Below are positions 1 to 13,398 of a stretch of DNA of 64,000 nucleotides, in pieces. Under the pieces are notes generated by a model. That model was not told where the DNA came from and searched no databases. It was given only the letters and a program-made list of their open reading frames with translations. The position numbers and the translations under genes are program-made. How positions within the stretch are numbered: position 1 is the first letter of the stretch; every line of letters begins with the position of its first letter. This DNA is from Orthonyx spaldingii (taxonomy: Eukaryota > Chordata > Aves > Passeriformes > Orthonychidae), in NCBI GenBank assembly GCA_013397795.1, contig VZTJ01003851.1, positions 1 through 64,000 of the forward strand, read 5' to 3'.

Positions 1-505
1 ACTTCCAGGGATTGGGCATCCACTGATTCTCTGGGCAAATTGTTACAGTGCCTCACCACATGTGTAGTAAAGAATTTCTTTGCAATGTCTAATCTAAACG
101 TAATGTCTTTCAGCTTAAAGCCTTTCACCCTTGTCTTATCACTACATGTCCTTATAAAAAGTCCCTCTCCCAGCTCTCTTGTATGTCTCCCTGGATTCTC
201 TTCTCCAGACTGAATAACTCCAGCTGTCCCAGCCTACCTTCATAGAAGAGGTGCTCCAGCCCTCTGATTATCTTTGTGGCCTTTTGCACCTGCTCCAGCA
301 GGTCCGCATCCTTATGCTCGAGGCTCCAGAGCTGGATGCATTACTCCAGGTGGAGTCTCAGGAGAGTAGAATAGAGGGGGAGAATCACCTCCCTTGCCCT
401 GCTGGCCATGTTTCTTTTGATGCAGCCCAGGACACAGTTGACTTTCTGGGCTGCAAGTACACATTGCCAGGTTGTGTTGAGCTTCTCATCCACCATCCCT
501 TTTCT
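1..505 (-). repeat. CR1 LINE fragment, 3' part, antisense to the window
   Basis: The text reads as the reverse complement of the untranslated 3' region of an avian CR1 retrotransposon. Recognisable phrases in order are the tract around 40-60 (lost-contact form of 'cagtgcctcaccac'), 'aaaaagtccctctcccagct' near 157, 'gaggtgctccagccctctga' near 249, and 'gggggagaatcacctccctt' near 377. Similarity fades after 'cttctcatccaccatccc' near 500. The element begins before the window, so its tail is not seen. Sequence drift shows it is an old, dead copy. Small open frames here, such as one at 251-517, are accidental. Confidence 0.88.
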
Positions 506-3500
506 TTTCATGTGTGATATATGAAAAGTACTTAGTGTGAGCTGATGAATTACTTTCATGTATTTTAAAGCATTAGTAAATATATGTACTAGTATACATA
601 TCAGTATCAGAGGAAGTCAAAATGTCTCAGCTCACTTGCTCAGCCCCATTCCTCTTTGTATAGTTCTCACAGGGAAGAAGCCCAGACACCCAGACCAAGG
701 AATGCTGTTGGCTGCTGCAAGGGAAAATGGGCCAGCAGTCTGTGCCATGCACCCACAGTTTAGGTGAAATGCAGACATAATGATCCCTGTGCTTCTTTCC
801 TTCACTAAAAGCTTGAGCTATCTCTATTTCTTGTTGAAATAACTCCAAGGAGGCTCACCTTTCATGAAAATAATTTTTATGGGAATAAAGAATCTAGTCT
901 TGATGTTATCAGTGAAATTGCTGTGGACTTAGTTCGATGTAAGTGGGAGCAGAAATTGGGATATAATGTTTGAAAACATTTTGAGGGTGTCATTTTCCGC
1001 AGAACTCTTTTATCAGTGTCACTTGCTGTGTTATTTATTCACCACACATTATATTGCAGTTTCCTGACCAGACTGTGACATTTTGCAGAATCCTTTCAGT
1101 ATTATTGTCAAAATTGTCTAAACTAAAAGCTAAAACTTTAAAATAATCGATTTTGCCAGTTTGTTTTAGTCCTATCTTTGCTTCTGGAGTATTTCCAAAA
1201 TCTATAACAGACTGAAATCAGTCCAAATTGCCTTCTCTAAATTTCAAAAGAAATGAAGAAAAAAAGAAAAAAAAGCTCTTGGAGGAAAGCTTAGCAAGTC
1301 AATTAAAAAGAAGTACAGTCTAAAGAAATGGTTGCATGGTCTAGGGAAAAAAATCACTAGCAGAATCTTATGGAAGACATTGACTTTAAGGTCAGAATTG
1401 ACACTAAGGACAACAAAGAGAATAAAAAAAGAAAAAGGATGTTCCTTCCTCTTAATGAAAAAGAAAGGAGAATTTTAGTATTTTCTGCTTTGAATTGCTT
1501 TAAAAAAAACCCAACCAAACAAAATACATCACAGTGTGCCCCACTGGCATGAAATTTTTTTCTTGATTGTGTTGCCAAATCAATTAAAAATGTCCCTTTT
1601 AATGAATGGGGAAGCCACATAATAAACAGTATGACTTTTCTGAAGTAAAACCTGCAAAGAGATAGACTTTATGCACAAGGGGCCTTTATTTAGGCTTGAT
1701 TCCATCCAAAGTAAGAACTAATACTAAACATTGTGCATTAACATAAGAAGTCCTAAATACAATAAATTCTTTTTCTATGTCTCTGCTAGTAATTTAATCA
1801 AGTTCAGGACAGCTCTGTGACATTGAAGTCAACTGCAAGAGTACAACACATATTCATAACATAAAATTACCTTAGCTTTCCAAACCAGATGGCCACATCC
1901 AAACTGCCTATTGGAAAAGATTCATAATCATGCTCAATTCTTACTCATGGATCTGCTTTTATTTTTGGAAGCTGTATAACTGCCTTGTTAAGGAAAACTT
2001 TTATGTCTCAGGATTTGAGACAGTCACCCTCTTCAGGGACCCTTTGGTATATATCAGGTCGCATGATAAATGGGGGCTATCTGCAGAAACCCAGTTTGAT
2101 GGAAAGCCACCTAGGGCCAGCTAATAAAAAAGCTCAGAAGGATCTCCAAGATATGTGCTCTGCCTGGTGGGAACCTACAACCTGCTCCTGAAAGCTGGTG
2201 CTGACTGTAGTTTCACCTGAACCTTTCCTTAAGGCATGTCTGGAGCTGCTTTTCTCCAACTGTATGGCAGTTTAACAGGTAAGTTGTTCAGTGTGTAACT
2301 ATGAAATAAGTATTCCTTTTCTCAGGCTCTCCTTTAACATATGTCCGTCCTACTGATTCCTAACAGAGCTTCTTGGAGACTTTTATAACAGGTTCCCTGA
2401 TATTTGGCCCTTGAATAACTGTCTGTAAACATTGTGCTCATTTTATTCCATTGGCCTCAACACAGAGATAATTCCATTGGGATTTACTGTAGTATAAATG
2501 TTACAAAAGTAAAAAAAAGATAACTTGTGCAGCCATTGAAAATTATTGCCTTGATAAACCAAAATCAACAACAGGACTTAAATATTATTTTAAATAACGA
2601 TTCACAGCACTTAGACCCTAATTCTGTATGTTTTGAGCATGTGATGTTGAGAACAATGTCACTAATAAACATAGAGAAATATTTCAAAGCCAGGAAAACT
2701 AATTCAACATGCTAAAAAACCACATATATGTAAATGATTGAATTACTTCTACAAAAGGAATAACAAAGCATGCGTGGCATTTCTTGTTATGAATGACCTA
2801 TAAGTATTCCATAATTGTAAGCAGCATCATGAAGATATGCTGCTTTCTTCTTAGTCACTTACAGCTTGTTTCCTTTGCTATTCTCTTTGTGAAAATGGCC
2901 ATATAGATCACATAATGCACTTTTTCCTGTATGTTTCTCACATTGGAGAAACATATTTCCTTAGATTCTAGTCTCACATTGTTTTTAGTACACACATTTT
3001 TAACTATTTACCCAAAATTTATAAAAATAAGTTTCTTCTGCATCATATGCATAAATATTAATAATAAAGACATGCACAGTTTGGATTTGGCAATTAAGTT
3101 GTAAAATATATTGGTATCTTTTAAATGTTATTTCTTTATTCTCCAGATCATAAAGACTTGGGAGGTGAGGGGAAATACCTGTGTTTGTTGCTGTTTGCCT
3201 CAGAATGAAATCTCCAGCTAACATGGTGGGAGACCTGCACTCAAATACGGGAAGCGGATGTAACAGATGCAGTGGCATCTGCTTGCTCTTTTGGAACCTT
3301 AACTAAAAATGTTGAGGAACAATTTCCCCCGTCCTTCTCAGTGAGCATCAACTTAGCTACCCGTTGATAATGTTTTAAATGTCAACATCCTTCTATCACT
3401 GCTTATCAGAGACAGAAGAGGAATGATTGCAATACACCATCAAATTTCTCCAACCCCCAGACTGGAAAAAACTTTAAAATACTTACCAATGATATTCTGT

Positions 3501-4339
3501 TTTTGCAAGCTGAGGTTGAGCTGAGGACACATGAAGGTCAGAAGCAGGACTGGCCTCAGGAACCTCAACGTTAATTTGGAGAGTGGGGTACATATTCATG
3601 AGATCATGCATACGTTATCATTCATCTGATCATGTGACAGCACTGGGTCTGGGGAAATATTTTTTAATTAAAGTATTTTTTTATGTTATAAATAACAAAT
3701 GCTCTCAATTACTAACATAGTTACTTCTCACTTAAGGACAAATTCCCTCAAGTAGATCTGTGGAGGCAAATATTTTGCAACTATTGTTATGGATGGAAGA
3801 AAAAATACCAAATTTGGGGTTTTTTTGTTTTGGTTGGTTGTTGGTTTTCTTTTAATTTGGGAGTATTTTCTACTTACCTTCCTTTATTCCTTCTTCTTTC
3901 TCTCTCTCTCAGAAGAACTAGGAATCCAATTAATTTGCAACCTCAGGATTTGTATGAAACACAAATAAAAGTCCTTTGTTTTTATTCTACATATTTGTTA
4001 ACAGGAAAAGGACTGCTAGAAGTGTACCTCAAAGACTCTCTTGCAACAGCTTCTTTCATGGCTTTTCGTTCCTACTCCAAGGACATTATGTAAATAAAGG
4101 AACTGTGTTAGACAGGAGAGTTGTGGCAGTTAATGATGAATACAGCTCTGTAGAGGTTCCTTTATGATGGCTTCCAGACTAAATGCCTAACTTTTGAGAG
4201 ACACATTTTTGGAAGCAGATTTTTATGGCCTGCAATCCTTGCATTTGAACCCATCTTAGAAGAAATCCAGCAAAGCAGTCCAAATGTGTCAACATTTTAT
4301 CTGTCATGGTGCTATGGTATTAAGTAAAAGGAAACCAGA
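506..4339. other. Intergenic, no gene seen
   Basis: AT-rich DNA with stop codons in every frame; the longest open stretches are under 100 codons and resemble no protein I know. Low-complexity patches include an A/C-rich run near 1501-1527 and a T/G-rich run near 3817-3860. No tRNA, promoter or further repeat can be supported. Confidence 0.6.
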
Positions 4340-4542
4340 GCAGTGATCATCCCCCTGAGTGGAAGTTGTACCAAGGCAGGGTCAGTCTCTTCTCCCAGGT
4401 AAAAAGTGACATAACTAGAGGAAATGGTCTTAAGTTGCATTAGGGGAAGTTTGGATTAGATATTAGAAAAAATTTCTTCACTGAAAAGGTGGTCAGGCAT
4501 TGGAATGGGTTGCCCAGGGAAGTGGTGGAATCATTATCCCTG
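4340..4542 (+). repeat. CR1 LINE fragment, sense, truncated at its 3' end
   Basis: Typical sense-strand CR1 3'-region text: the 'gtcagtctcttctcccaggt' phrase at 4381, 'aatttcttcactgaaaaggt' near 4470 and the 'tgcccagggaagtggtgg' phrase near 4510. It stops abruptly after 'tatccctga' near 4540, before the usual 3' hairpin and octamer tail, and abuts an antisense CR1 piece. The 5' limit is approximate. Confidence 0.85.
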
Positions 4543-4543
4543 A

Positions 4544-4735
4544 AAATCATAGAATCATATAATCATTAAGGTTGGAAAAAACCTCTAAGATCATTGAGTC
4601 CAACCTTTGACCAAACACCACCATGCCAGCTAAACTATAGCACTAAGTGCCATGTCCAGTCATTTCTTAAACACTTGTAGGGATGGTGACTCCACCACCT
4701 CCCTGGGAAATCCATTCAAATGTTCCTCTTTTTTG
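4544..4735 (-). repeat. CR1 LINE 3' end, antisense, with octamer-type tail
   Basis: It begins on the + strand with 'tcatagaatcatataatcat', the reverse complement of the CR1 terminal ATTCTATG-type repeats. The antisense 3' region follows ('ggttggaaaaaacctctaag', 'tgagtccaacctttgaccaa') up to 'ccaccacctccctgggaaat' near 4693-4712. The tail lies at the low-coordinate side, directly against the truncated sense CR1. Confidence 0.88.
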
Positions 4736-7700
4736 GAAGATTGTTCTCAGCTTGTTGTCTGTACTGCTTCAACAGACGTCAAGAACAGACATACAGTGAG
4801 TTCTTCCTCTGTGCACACTGAACACTGAAACAGACTTCAAAAAGGCTAAAAACACACAACCCCTTAAAATTATATTGGACTTGTCTTCAGATGAAATGGA
4901 ATTCAATATTTTTCTTCTTAAAAAGCTCCAAGAAAAGTGACTCAATATGTTTCTCCTCTCTTGAAAAATTTCAGGTTTTGGCATAAGTCATTATCAGTCT
5001 TTGGAAACTCCTTGAACTTAAGACAGTGAGAACCTGTCAGTTGTCCAAAATGCAGCAACTTCATTGGGTGGATTCTCCTATCTGGCAAATTTACTACCTC
5101 TTCTTTTCAAGTGCCAGATCTTAAAACATTTGTCTCCTTAGCTTTTTGTCAAAGAAATATGTAGCTACTTCTGTTCCATATCTGGAACAGAAGGCAGGTA
5201 GATGCAGCTTCACACATCCATCTTATGGTTCAAAACTACACTTTACAACATTGTGAATGCTGCATATTAACATCTCAATATATTTAATCATTACCACCTA
5301 AAAATCTGAATCAAGTGTCACTTCATAAACCGTCTTAAATCCTGCTTTAATTCAGGATCCATGAAGAATAAAGTAGTAGAGAAATAGGCCATCAGCTTAT
5401 GTATGACATAGTAACCTCAAGCTTTCATCTTGCCCATGACAGAGCATTAAATGCTTGAATTGAAAAAAGATATGAGATTTAGTTCTGTTATTTGCTCTTC
5501 ATGTTAGAACTAAAGTCTTTGGTTTCTAGTATATTTTGCTATTAAACTCTAGGTCTCTTGGGAAACTCAAGATATATTTGGAACTGTTAAAACTTTTGAC
5601 AGAAATAACTACTCAGTGCTCTCAAAATAGGTTTGGCTATTTAAGTAAACTGCAGTGAAACTAAGTAGTTTGGGAATCATTTGGAATGCAGCTTGTCCAG
5701 ATCTTCAGCTGGTATAATTTTCTGAGGTGCTAAACCAGTTGTTTATGTAAACAGTCAGGCTTAAGTAAACCACTGCTTGAAGAAAAGAAGAAAAAAGATG
5801 GTTGATAAAAGATACCTAAAGCTTAGAATTTAAGAATTCATACTCAGGCCCTGAACCAGCTTTCACCCTCTGCCTCTCTTGTCAGCTCAATGCATTTTTT
5901 TGACTTGCCTTCTCTTCTCAGGCAGGAAGTATCATGGAAAACCTAAAACACAGACATGACTGCCTACCAGAAGACTTTGGAATTTGTGATCCTGGGGAGA
6001 GGGAGAGACCATACTTGGGGTTGGAGATATGACAGGATCAGGTGAGATTTAGAGTCTGTCTATATGCAAAGCACAACTAGTCACAACCTCTCAGCTATGA
6101 TCTTGCTAAAGCACACTGCTTCCTTGTCACTCCTGATCATTTCACAGGGCAACACTCCTATTAGTCTTATGCCATTACATTTACTCTTTCTCTTTTCCTT
6201 AGCTGTCAGCCTAATGGACATTGACTACTATTACAATACCCTATGAGTACTCAGCAGATCCAACTCACCATATTTCTCTTCTCTTTGGAGAACATGGGTC
6301 CCAACAATCTTCTCGCTGGTGAAGCACTGAGGCACTCCCCACACACCTGTCTGTCTGATCTTTGTCTACAATGGCCTTCTGATGAATGTGTCAAGGGACA
6401 CATGGACCTGCACGGAAACCAAGGAAGGGACCAAAGAGATGAGGATGGTGCATTAAGTAGACAGTTTTCTTGATTCAAGTGACCTGCTTTTGGGGTGTAC
6501 AGTCAAATCTCGCAATAGGAAAGTGCTGTAGGGTCCAGTAAGATAGATTGTGGCCATGCCAGCTGTCAGACAGCCTTCCAAGATGTCTGTTATTTAACCC
6601 TGATATTGAATATATCACAGGCTAAAACTGATTAAAAAGCAAATAAAATGCCATAGGCAATTCAATGGGGAATAAATATGTAACAGTGACTTTCTCCTTT
6701 ATTTTTTCAGCTTGCTCCTTAATCACTCTGGTGACAAGAAACATGCTTCATCCTGCCCTTCAAATGCTTTGCTCTACCAGACATCACCTCCATGAATATG
6801 ATATTCCTGAAGAAATCTACTTACCGAATGGGGTGAGGCGAGGAAACTGGAATATTAACAGAGATGTGAGTGCTCAGCCAACACATCAACACTGATGGCT
6901 CCAGGAAAAATGATAGCAGAAAGGTGTAGAGAAGAATTTGCTCCCTTTACCAAGGGCAGTGTTGCATGTAAAAGGACAGAATATGCACAGTACATATAAT
7001 GCAGTATTTTCCCCTGGATAAAATACAGTAAATTCTTGCAAACTACCAATAAAACACAGGTCCTAAAATGGGAAAATTATGTGGTTTCTAGAATGTAAAA
7101 TTGACTAATTTTTTTCCTAGTGGTATTCCTGGAAAAAAAAAAAATCATAAATGCATAGAAAGTTCTAAATTATGATCTTTTTTGACTAGATTTAAGAGAA
7201 GCAACAAGAAACCTTTGCTCATCTTTGTTTCTGTTCTCTGACACCCAGGTTTGCTGTGCTGCAAAGAAATGTTGTGGTACATTGCACCTGTGATATATCC
7301 ACCCTAACAACGGATGAGGAGAGAAGGAACATTCATGACTTTGCAATAATGAGATTGCTGATCCACAACCTGCTGGCAATTCCTGTACAGAGGAAATAAA
7401 GTCAAATAGAATTGCCAAGGACCTCATCTCCATGCTGATAACTGCACATCTCCTCAGACGCATCAATCCTCAGATCACTCTTTATGTTATTAAAACTTTT
7501 ATTGTTATGACTAAAGGAGTGGTGAGCAGTCTTGTCCTCTGAGCAGTGAAGTATCTGTAGACTTCATTAGTCCATTTATTTTGTCTGGTTTTATTCATTG
7601 TCAATTTTTTTATTGCCAAGACTCAGTCAGATAGGAAACTCAAACTGATAGGTACCAATTCTAAGAAAAATTTTCCCATGTTAGCCTTTGTTTTCTTATT

Positions 7701-10700
7701 GATACAAATAACTGTGTGGATGCTGCTTTATATCAGTTAGTCTCCAAAGATTAGAATCAGTTTGTATTGAAGCTAACGCACCACGGTCAAACTGAAATAG
7801 TGTTTATACAGTGCCTCATGACAGTATAAATTAGATTTAAATGGGATTTAAAATAAATTGGTGCATTTTCCTTATGCAGATATATCTTTCTTTAATAACA
7901 CTCCACATGGTACACCAGATATGCAAAAAACTGGCACTGATGAGATGTTTGCATAGATGGTCAGTGTTCACTGGTTTTTGCTTGCTTGAGAGATCAAGGT
8001 TCAATCAAGGAAACAGGAGGAAGAGTGAATCATGCAGGTATGAGAAGGTCTTATCAACTGTGACCTGCTCAGCTCCTGAGACAGAGAAGAAACAAGGAAG
8101 TGATTTATAGGTTACAGCAGTTCAAGACTCACTCTTCAGGATTTGCTGGAGAACTATGATACTCTTCACCATTCTCATCCATATCCTGCAATGCTCCTTA
8201 TCTGGGGACTTCCTACCAGCAGACTGTTCCCTACTCCTCATTTGGGGACTTCCCATCAGCAGACTGTTTTCCACTAGCATGGCACAAGTTTCCCTCCACA
8301 TATTGAAAACTAACCCTTACTTGTCTATGTCCATACCAACTTCTGTAAATTATACCGTTGTTAAGAACAAAAACATTTAACCTAGCAATTTGCAAGCATA
8401 CTAATACAGAGCTATTCAAACATCATTTATAGGTTGAGAAGGCCTGTCTGCTACATTTTACAAGTTTGCCTTCCACTCAACCTCAGTATTTAGCTTAGAA
8501 GCAGATAGGATAAAACAAAGTAAAGCAGACACCAGTAAGTTACAAGTACTGTGCTTGATATGGAGGTATATGGCTCTGGAAAATATATTGTGATGGCTTG
8601 TTACTTTTTTAATCTATATTTTTGAATGTCATTTGAATATCATAAATATCTGTCAGATTTGCTCAAAAAAAAAAAAGTCTATCTTTTTTCCAACGTTACC
8701 AGCTGCAGAGACTATCATTCAGTTTTCTCACTGAAAGCAAATGTAATTTAAACTGATCTGTCTTTGCAAACAATGAGCACTGAAAGATTCTATATACTAG
8801 GCACTCTAGCAGTCATCAATAAATGGTATTTAAACTGAAGAGCTAGCATTAGACATCTAAGTTCTTCTAAAGGTGAATGTGTACCATTTTCTTTAGGTCT
8901 GTTAAAACCTTCAATACAAATAGAAAAAGTTAATTACTTTGCTCTCATTATACTGTACCTACCACTGCAGTTTTCTTCTAATCTACCTTCCTACTCCTAA
9001 CAACTCTTTAAAAAGTAAGTTTCTAAAAGAAAATATTTGAACATTGATGCATCTAGCCATTTATTTAAAGACAAGCATTAGAACTATTGAATCATGCCAC
9101 TTTCAATAAAAACTGCATCTGCATTTACGTGCTGTGCACTGAAGACAGACTTTTCCTGGCTATCAAACTGCCAGGCACACGACTGCACAGTGAACCAGTT
9201 TCAGGCGATTGCAGAAGAGGTTCAGTGGGTGGCTACATCTGCCCCAGGCACAGTGTGATATAGATTAATTATGTTTACATACATGACATAGAAATGAAGA
9301 TACTGCACAGAGAAATGATAGGCATGTAAGAGAATATACTGGCCTACTACTACTTAAAATGAAGTCACTGACATGTGTTACTATCAACATGAGCATTCAG
9401 GAGCAGGGCAAGTTCCCCCAGCTCCCAGATTATTGTATAGCATTAAAATAAAACCACTATTAGTCTTAGAATTTTCCAGCAACAATTAAGGAAGAATATT
9501 CAGCCATCCACCCTCTTGAAACTCAAAAACAGTTAGTAGATAGAAGTATTGTCAGTGTTTATTGCACAAATAAGCAATCTGAATCTAAGCAAATCTGAAC
9601 CTCACAGTTGATTTTCTATTTAATTCTCTTCAGCTACTTGTTCTTTAATTATTTTGACATTCTGCATAAAGTGATTTCATTAGCAAGGTATTGACATGAT
9701 GAAATCTGTGTTTTCTTCTCAGGAAAGTGACTCCAAAACCTTATTGACTCTCATGCTTTCTTGAACTTACATAAGGTCTCTCAATAGCATTAACAGACAA
9801 TAGGACAAGTCAATAGTACTGTCTGTGATTTTCTCCTTACATTTATGTGTATGTGATTACAAGTTTGCAGCTGTGAATGCTGCTAATAGGTATCACCTGA
9901 AAATGCTCATGTTCACAGATAAAAAGAGGATGGGAAGAGAAAGGAGTATGGTTGGGGTAAGGAAGGTGGATGGGTTGTGCTGTACTTGATGGTGTAAGGG
10001 ATATCTCTTCTATGAGGGGTTGAATTAGTAAATATATTTTGTTAAGTTAGTTAGGTTTTTTATTTTTTCTTTGAGTGTATGGTCTGGAATGAAGTAGTCT
10101 TAAAGGCCCTTTCTGGCCTTCGCTAATGAAGAGACTCATCTGTTCTTAGGTGAACAATTTCCTTTGCTTTTCAAGGAGAGCTTATGTTGATTTTTAAAGG
10201 CTTTTTGGTTGATTTTTATTTCGGTTGGTTGCTTGGAGGGTGTTCCTTGTTATGGATTTAATTTTTCTGGTTTGGTGTGGTTTTAATTTCTTTTTTTCTG
10301 GTAACTTGATCAGTTATGGAGTTTTGCTAAGGAGAACTGAGGTGGCTATACCTATGTGTGTACATGGAGTTGAACAGTTTGGATAAGTACTGGGCTAGGT
10401 GATGGCAAGTTTTCTAGCTGTATCTTTCTGCTTTTAGATTATGCAAGAAGGAAGGTGATTTGCTCATTATTTCTGTTGTATGTTAGGTTATGTCACTTTT
10501 CTATAACAGCAGTTAAGAGGAAAAAAATAGGTGCTCTAGATCCTTCACTTAAGCTCTCTGTTTTAAAAATATCTTTGAGGGGGGAGGGGAAGTGTGAAGG
10601 GGAGGATCTTCTGGATTTGAGAATTCTAGATTGCTTTTTGATAAGAAAAACAAAGGGATAAACTTTTATCTATAGAGAATTTCTTGTTCTCTATTTGTAT

Positions 10701-12984
10701 AATCATTCAGCGAGTTTTCACAGTAGATGTAATTTAGGATAAATATGTAAGAAACAGTAATACCTTCTATTGCAATGCTGGCTGCGTATGTTGAATATGG
10801 AAGTTACTCGTCTGTTTAAAAGATCCTTATTGCTGCCTTTTTTTATGTCCCTTCCTAAAAAAAAACCCGCTATCTAAGGCACAACATAAATTCTGTGTAA
10901 AAGAACAAGCTACTGTTAATCCAATGATGCAGAGAAACGGTGAAATAAAGCTAACGTTCACCCAGCAACACAAACAACCAATTACAAAAACATATAAAAA
11001 AATATCATCATCGTTATACAGTGTCTGTATGTTGCAACATAGTAAAAAGCATGGCAGCCTTTCCCACTGATACTTTGTTATATAGTCTTTTCTGTTTTCC
11101 AGTGGGCCAGGGCCTCAACTGGTTGGTGTTCATGCCTGTTTACTCTGGGAAGTGATGCTCCAGAGTTTCTTCTGAATCATTACCTTTTGTGCAGCATGGC
11201 TGCTGTGCTGTTCCCCTAACAAGCAGGTTTGAATATATCTGCAGAACCTGCGTTGCTAGAAGCGGGACTGATCTAGGATATCACCCTTGTATACACAACC
11301 TGTGAAACTTGATATTTAAGCTTTAATGACCTTTATATGTAATAGTGTCCTTACTGTCATACTGAGCTACTGTGAATTCAGTGAATGAATTCTTATCCCT
11401 TTGACTAAAGGATAACTTTGTATGCTTGTTGACATTTTGCTCAGTTCAGGTATGAGTAAATATACAAGGAGCTTCTCTAAATGAGAACTGCACTTGCCTA
11501 AATTCAGATGTTAGAAGAACATGCTTAGTCATTTTTGCCCTGAAAGCAACATAGCATCTCTTGATTTAGCCCTTTTAAACCAAAATATTCCTATATGTGG
11601 TTGAGTACCCATTTGAAACTAATTGAAATTATGAACATTTTTCTTCAGATGAGGTCCCTAAATAAGACCTTTGGCAATACATCACTTCTTTTATTGAATT
11701 CCCTATGTAGTGCAATAAAAGTATTCCTGATACTGAGCCACTTGATGTGCTGTTGTACTGTTTTGATATAAATGTTTATCAGGCAACTACACAATGTTGA
11801 GTAACTTCATAAACACATTGAATTTCAAGGATCAAAGAAGCATATAATACAGTGATTAGCTAATACAAAATAGTGTCTGGAGCTTCTGGAGTCCCATCTA
11901 AGTTTGTTCAAGCAGTGGCAGCACAAAGCAGGCTGAGACAAAAAGGAATTTATTGATAAGTGAAAAATATCATGCCTCTTATAGCTTGTAATATCATGCA
12001 GATATTTTGCTGCACTTTGCACCAAGAAACACATCAACTATATTATAAGGTGTAGAAATCAGTTTTTTGTTGTTTTGAAGAGAGAAATTTCCAAATGGAA
12101 TATGACAAAAGGTGTTTAGAAATTCTATACCACCTGGTTACATGACAAGTAGTATCCTGTTGTTACAAGGTGAAGGGAGGAGGAGGAATCCAGAACTCTT
12201 TTCTTAGCATGCCCTAGGGTTATCATCAGGGTGTTGTGTGCATACATGTGGCTAATAAACTTATTTTGAAATTGTCTTTCTCTAACAATATAAAATGGGG
12301 TTTTTTTTATCAGCTACAATGACCCAGACTCCTGTTAGGTACGCCTAGGAGTGAAAACAATTTAATTCTTTGAACAAAGCTCTGACCTGTGTTCGGGGAT
12401 GTATTGGCTTTGTTGTATGACGTAGGTTGTACAAATGCCTTGTTATCAAATAGAGAGGTACGTGTGGCAACAACCAGGGCTTTTAGGTACTTTTAGACTC
12501 CAGCAAAACAACAAACCTTGGTGAAAACTTGGATGAGTGGAAGTCCCTAAATAAAGGCCTTTCATGTCAGCTGAAGAAACAGTAACCTTTTGTGGAACTG
12601 ATGTGCACCCCCAGACTCAGCTTATCAGGTCTTACAAGTGTGAATCCCTGTATAAATATAAATACAAGCAAGCTGGCTAAGTATTAATGTGATCATGTTT
12701 CTCCTTCCTGCATTTGTACCTGAGCTGAGGCGAGGAGAGAAAACAGCTGATAGATCTCAAAGATAAATGATTCAGACGTTAAATGCTTCTTGCGTGGCAT
12801 GTCTTGATTTTTGAAACAATTGCTATGTGTTACCGTAAAGCGTGCTTTGAACTTCTTCTAGAACAGGGATACTGAGGTGCAACACTTGCCAATAAAGCAG
12901 AGTACTGACAGGCAGGAGTACTCAAAAATACAAACCCAAACAAAACAGAAACCGCTTTTGTTGTGGAAAAGAGCAGACCCTTTC
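4736..12984. other. Intergenic upstream of HDAC2, no gene seen
   Basis: About 8.2 kb of AT-rich sequence without a coding signal. Open frames are all short and lack family resemblance. Noted inside: a two-copy 40-bp tandem repeat at 8196-8275 (listed separately), T/G-rich low complexity at about 10,190-10,300, and an isolated TATAAATATAAATA string at 12,651-12,664 with nothing downstream that behaves like a gene. Regulatory elements may lie here, but sequence alone does not show them. Confidence 0.55.
8196..8275. repeat. Tandem duplication, two copies of about 40 bp
   Basis: The string 'tggggact' at 8203 recurs as 'tggggact' at 8243, and 'cagcagactgtt' recurs with the same 40-base offset. 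The copies differ by a few substitutions (for example 'tcctac' against 'tcccat'), so the duplication is not brand new. It lies in unannotated upstream DNA. Confidence 0.85.
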
Positions 12985-12988
12985 ACTT

Positions 12989-13009
12989 GGGGGGGGGGCG
13001 GGGAGGGGA
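12989..13009 (+). promoter_or_regulatory. G-run / GC box with quadruplex potential
   Basis: A run of ten G followed by C, then GGGG, A and GGGG marks the upstream edge of the CpG island. It contains an Sp1-type GC box and enough G-runs for a quadruplex on the + strand. Confidence 0.6.
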
Positions 13010-13263
13010 CAAGACGCGACGCCTCAGGCGGTCGAGTATCTGCAGCCGCCCCACCGAGGGTGAGGTTCGGGCCCCAGAGCGGCGGAATGCACTGCGCGGT
13101 TACGGAGGAGGCAGCCCGGGACCCCGGCCGGTGCGGGGGGCGGCTGAGGGGCTTGACTGCGGCCGTGGCGCCGAACAGGGCCCGGCTCGCCGCGGACCCG
13201 AGCGCGGGGACTTCTCACTCCCGCTCCCGCCGCAGCCGCCGGGAGAGACGGCGCGCCCACTGC

Positions 13264-13273
13264 GCGCATGCGC
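13264..13273. promoter_or_regulatory. Palindromic NRF1-type site
   Basis: GCGCATGCGC is a perfect palindrome and matches the core of the established NRF1 consensus. It lies in the HDAC2 CpG island about 430 bp before the start codon. Binding is inferred from the motif only. Confidence 0.6.
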
Positions 13274-13338
13274 CAAACGGCCCCGCTGAGGGGAGGGGAC
13301 ACAACCGGACACCCGCGGCAGATCGTACCACTGCGCCT

Positions 13339-13398
13339 ATGGGGGAGAGCCAGAAAAGCGACTTCTCCAAGAATTCGCTTATGAAGAATCCCCGCTGA
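13339..13398 (+). other. Possible upstream ORF, 19 codons
   Basis: An ATG at 13,339 opens a frame ending in TGA at 13,396-13,398; a second in-frame ATG at 13,381 gives a five-codon version. It is part of the 5' leader only if transcription starts upstream of it. No ATG follows until the HDAC2 start at 13,701. There is no evidence that it is translated. Confidence 0.25.

Noticed and set aside
12651..12664. TATAAATATAAATA as a core promoter
   Set aside because: It lies about 1 kb before the HDAC2 start in AT-rich DNA, outside the CpG island, and no gene follows at promoter distance; such strings are expected by chance here.
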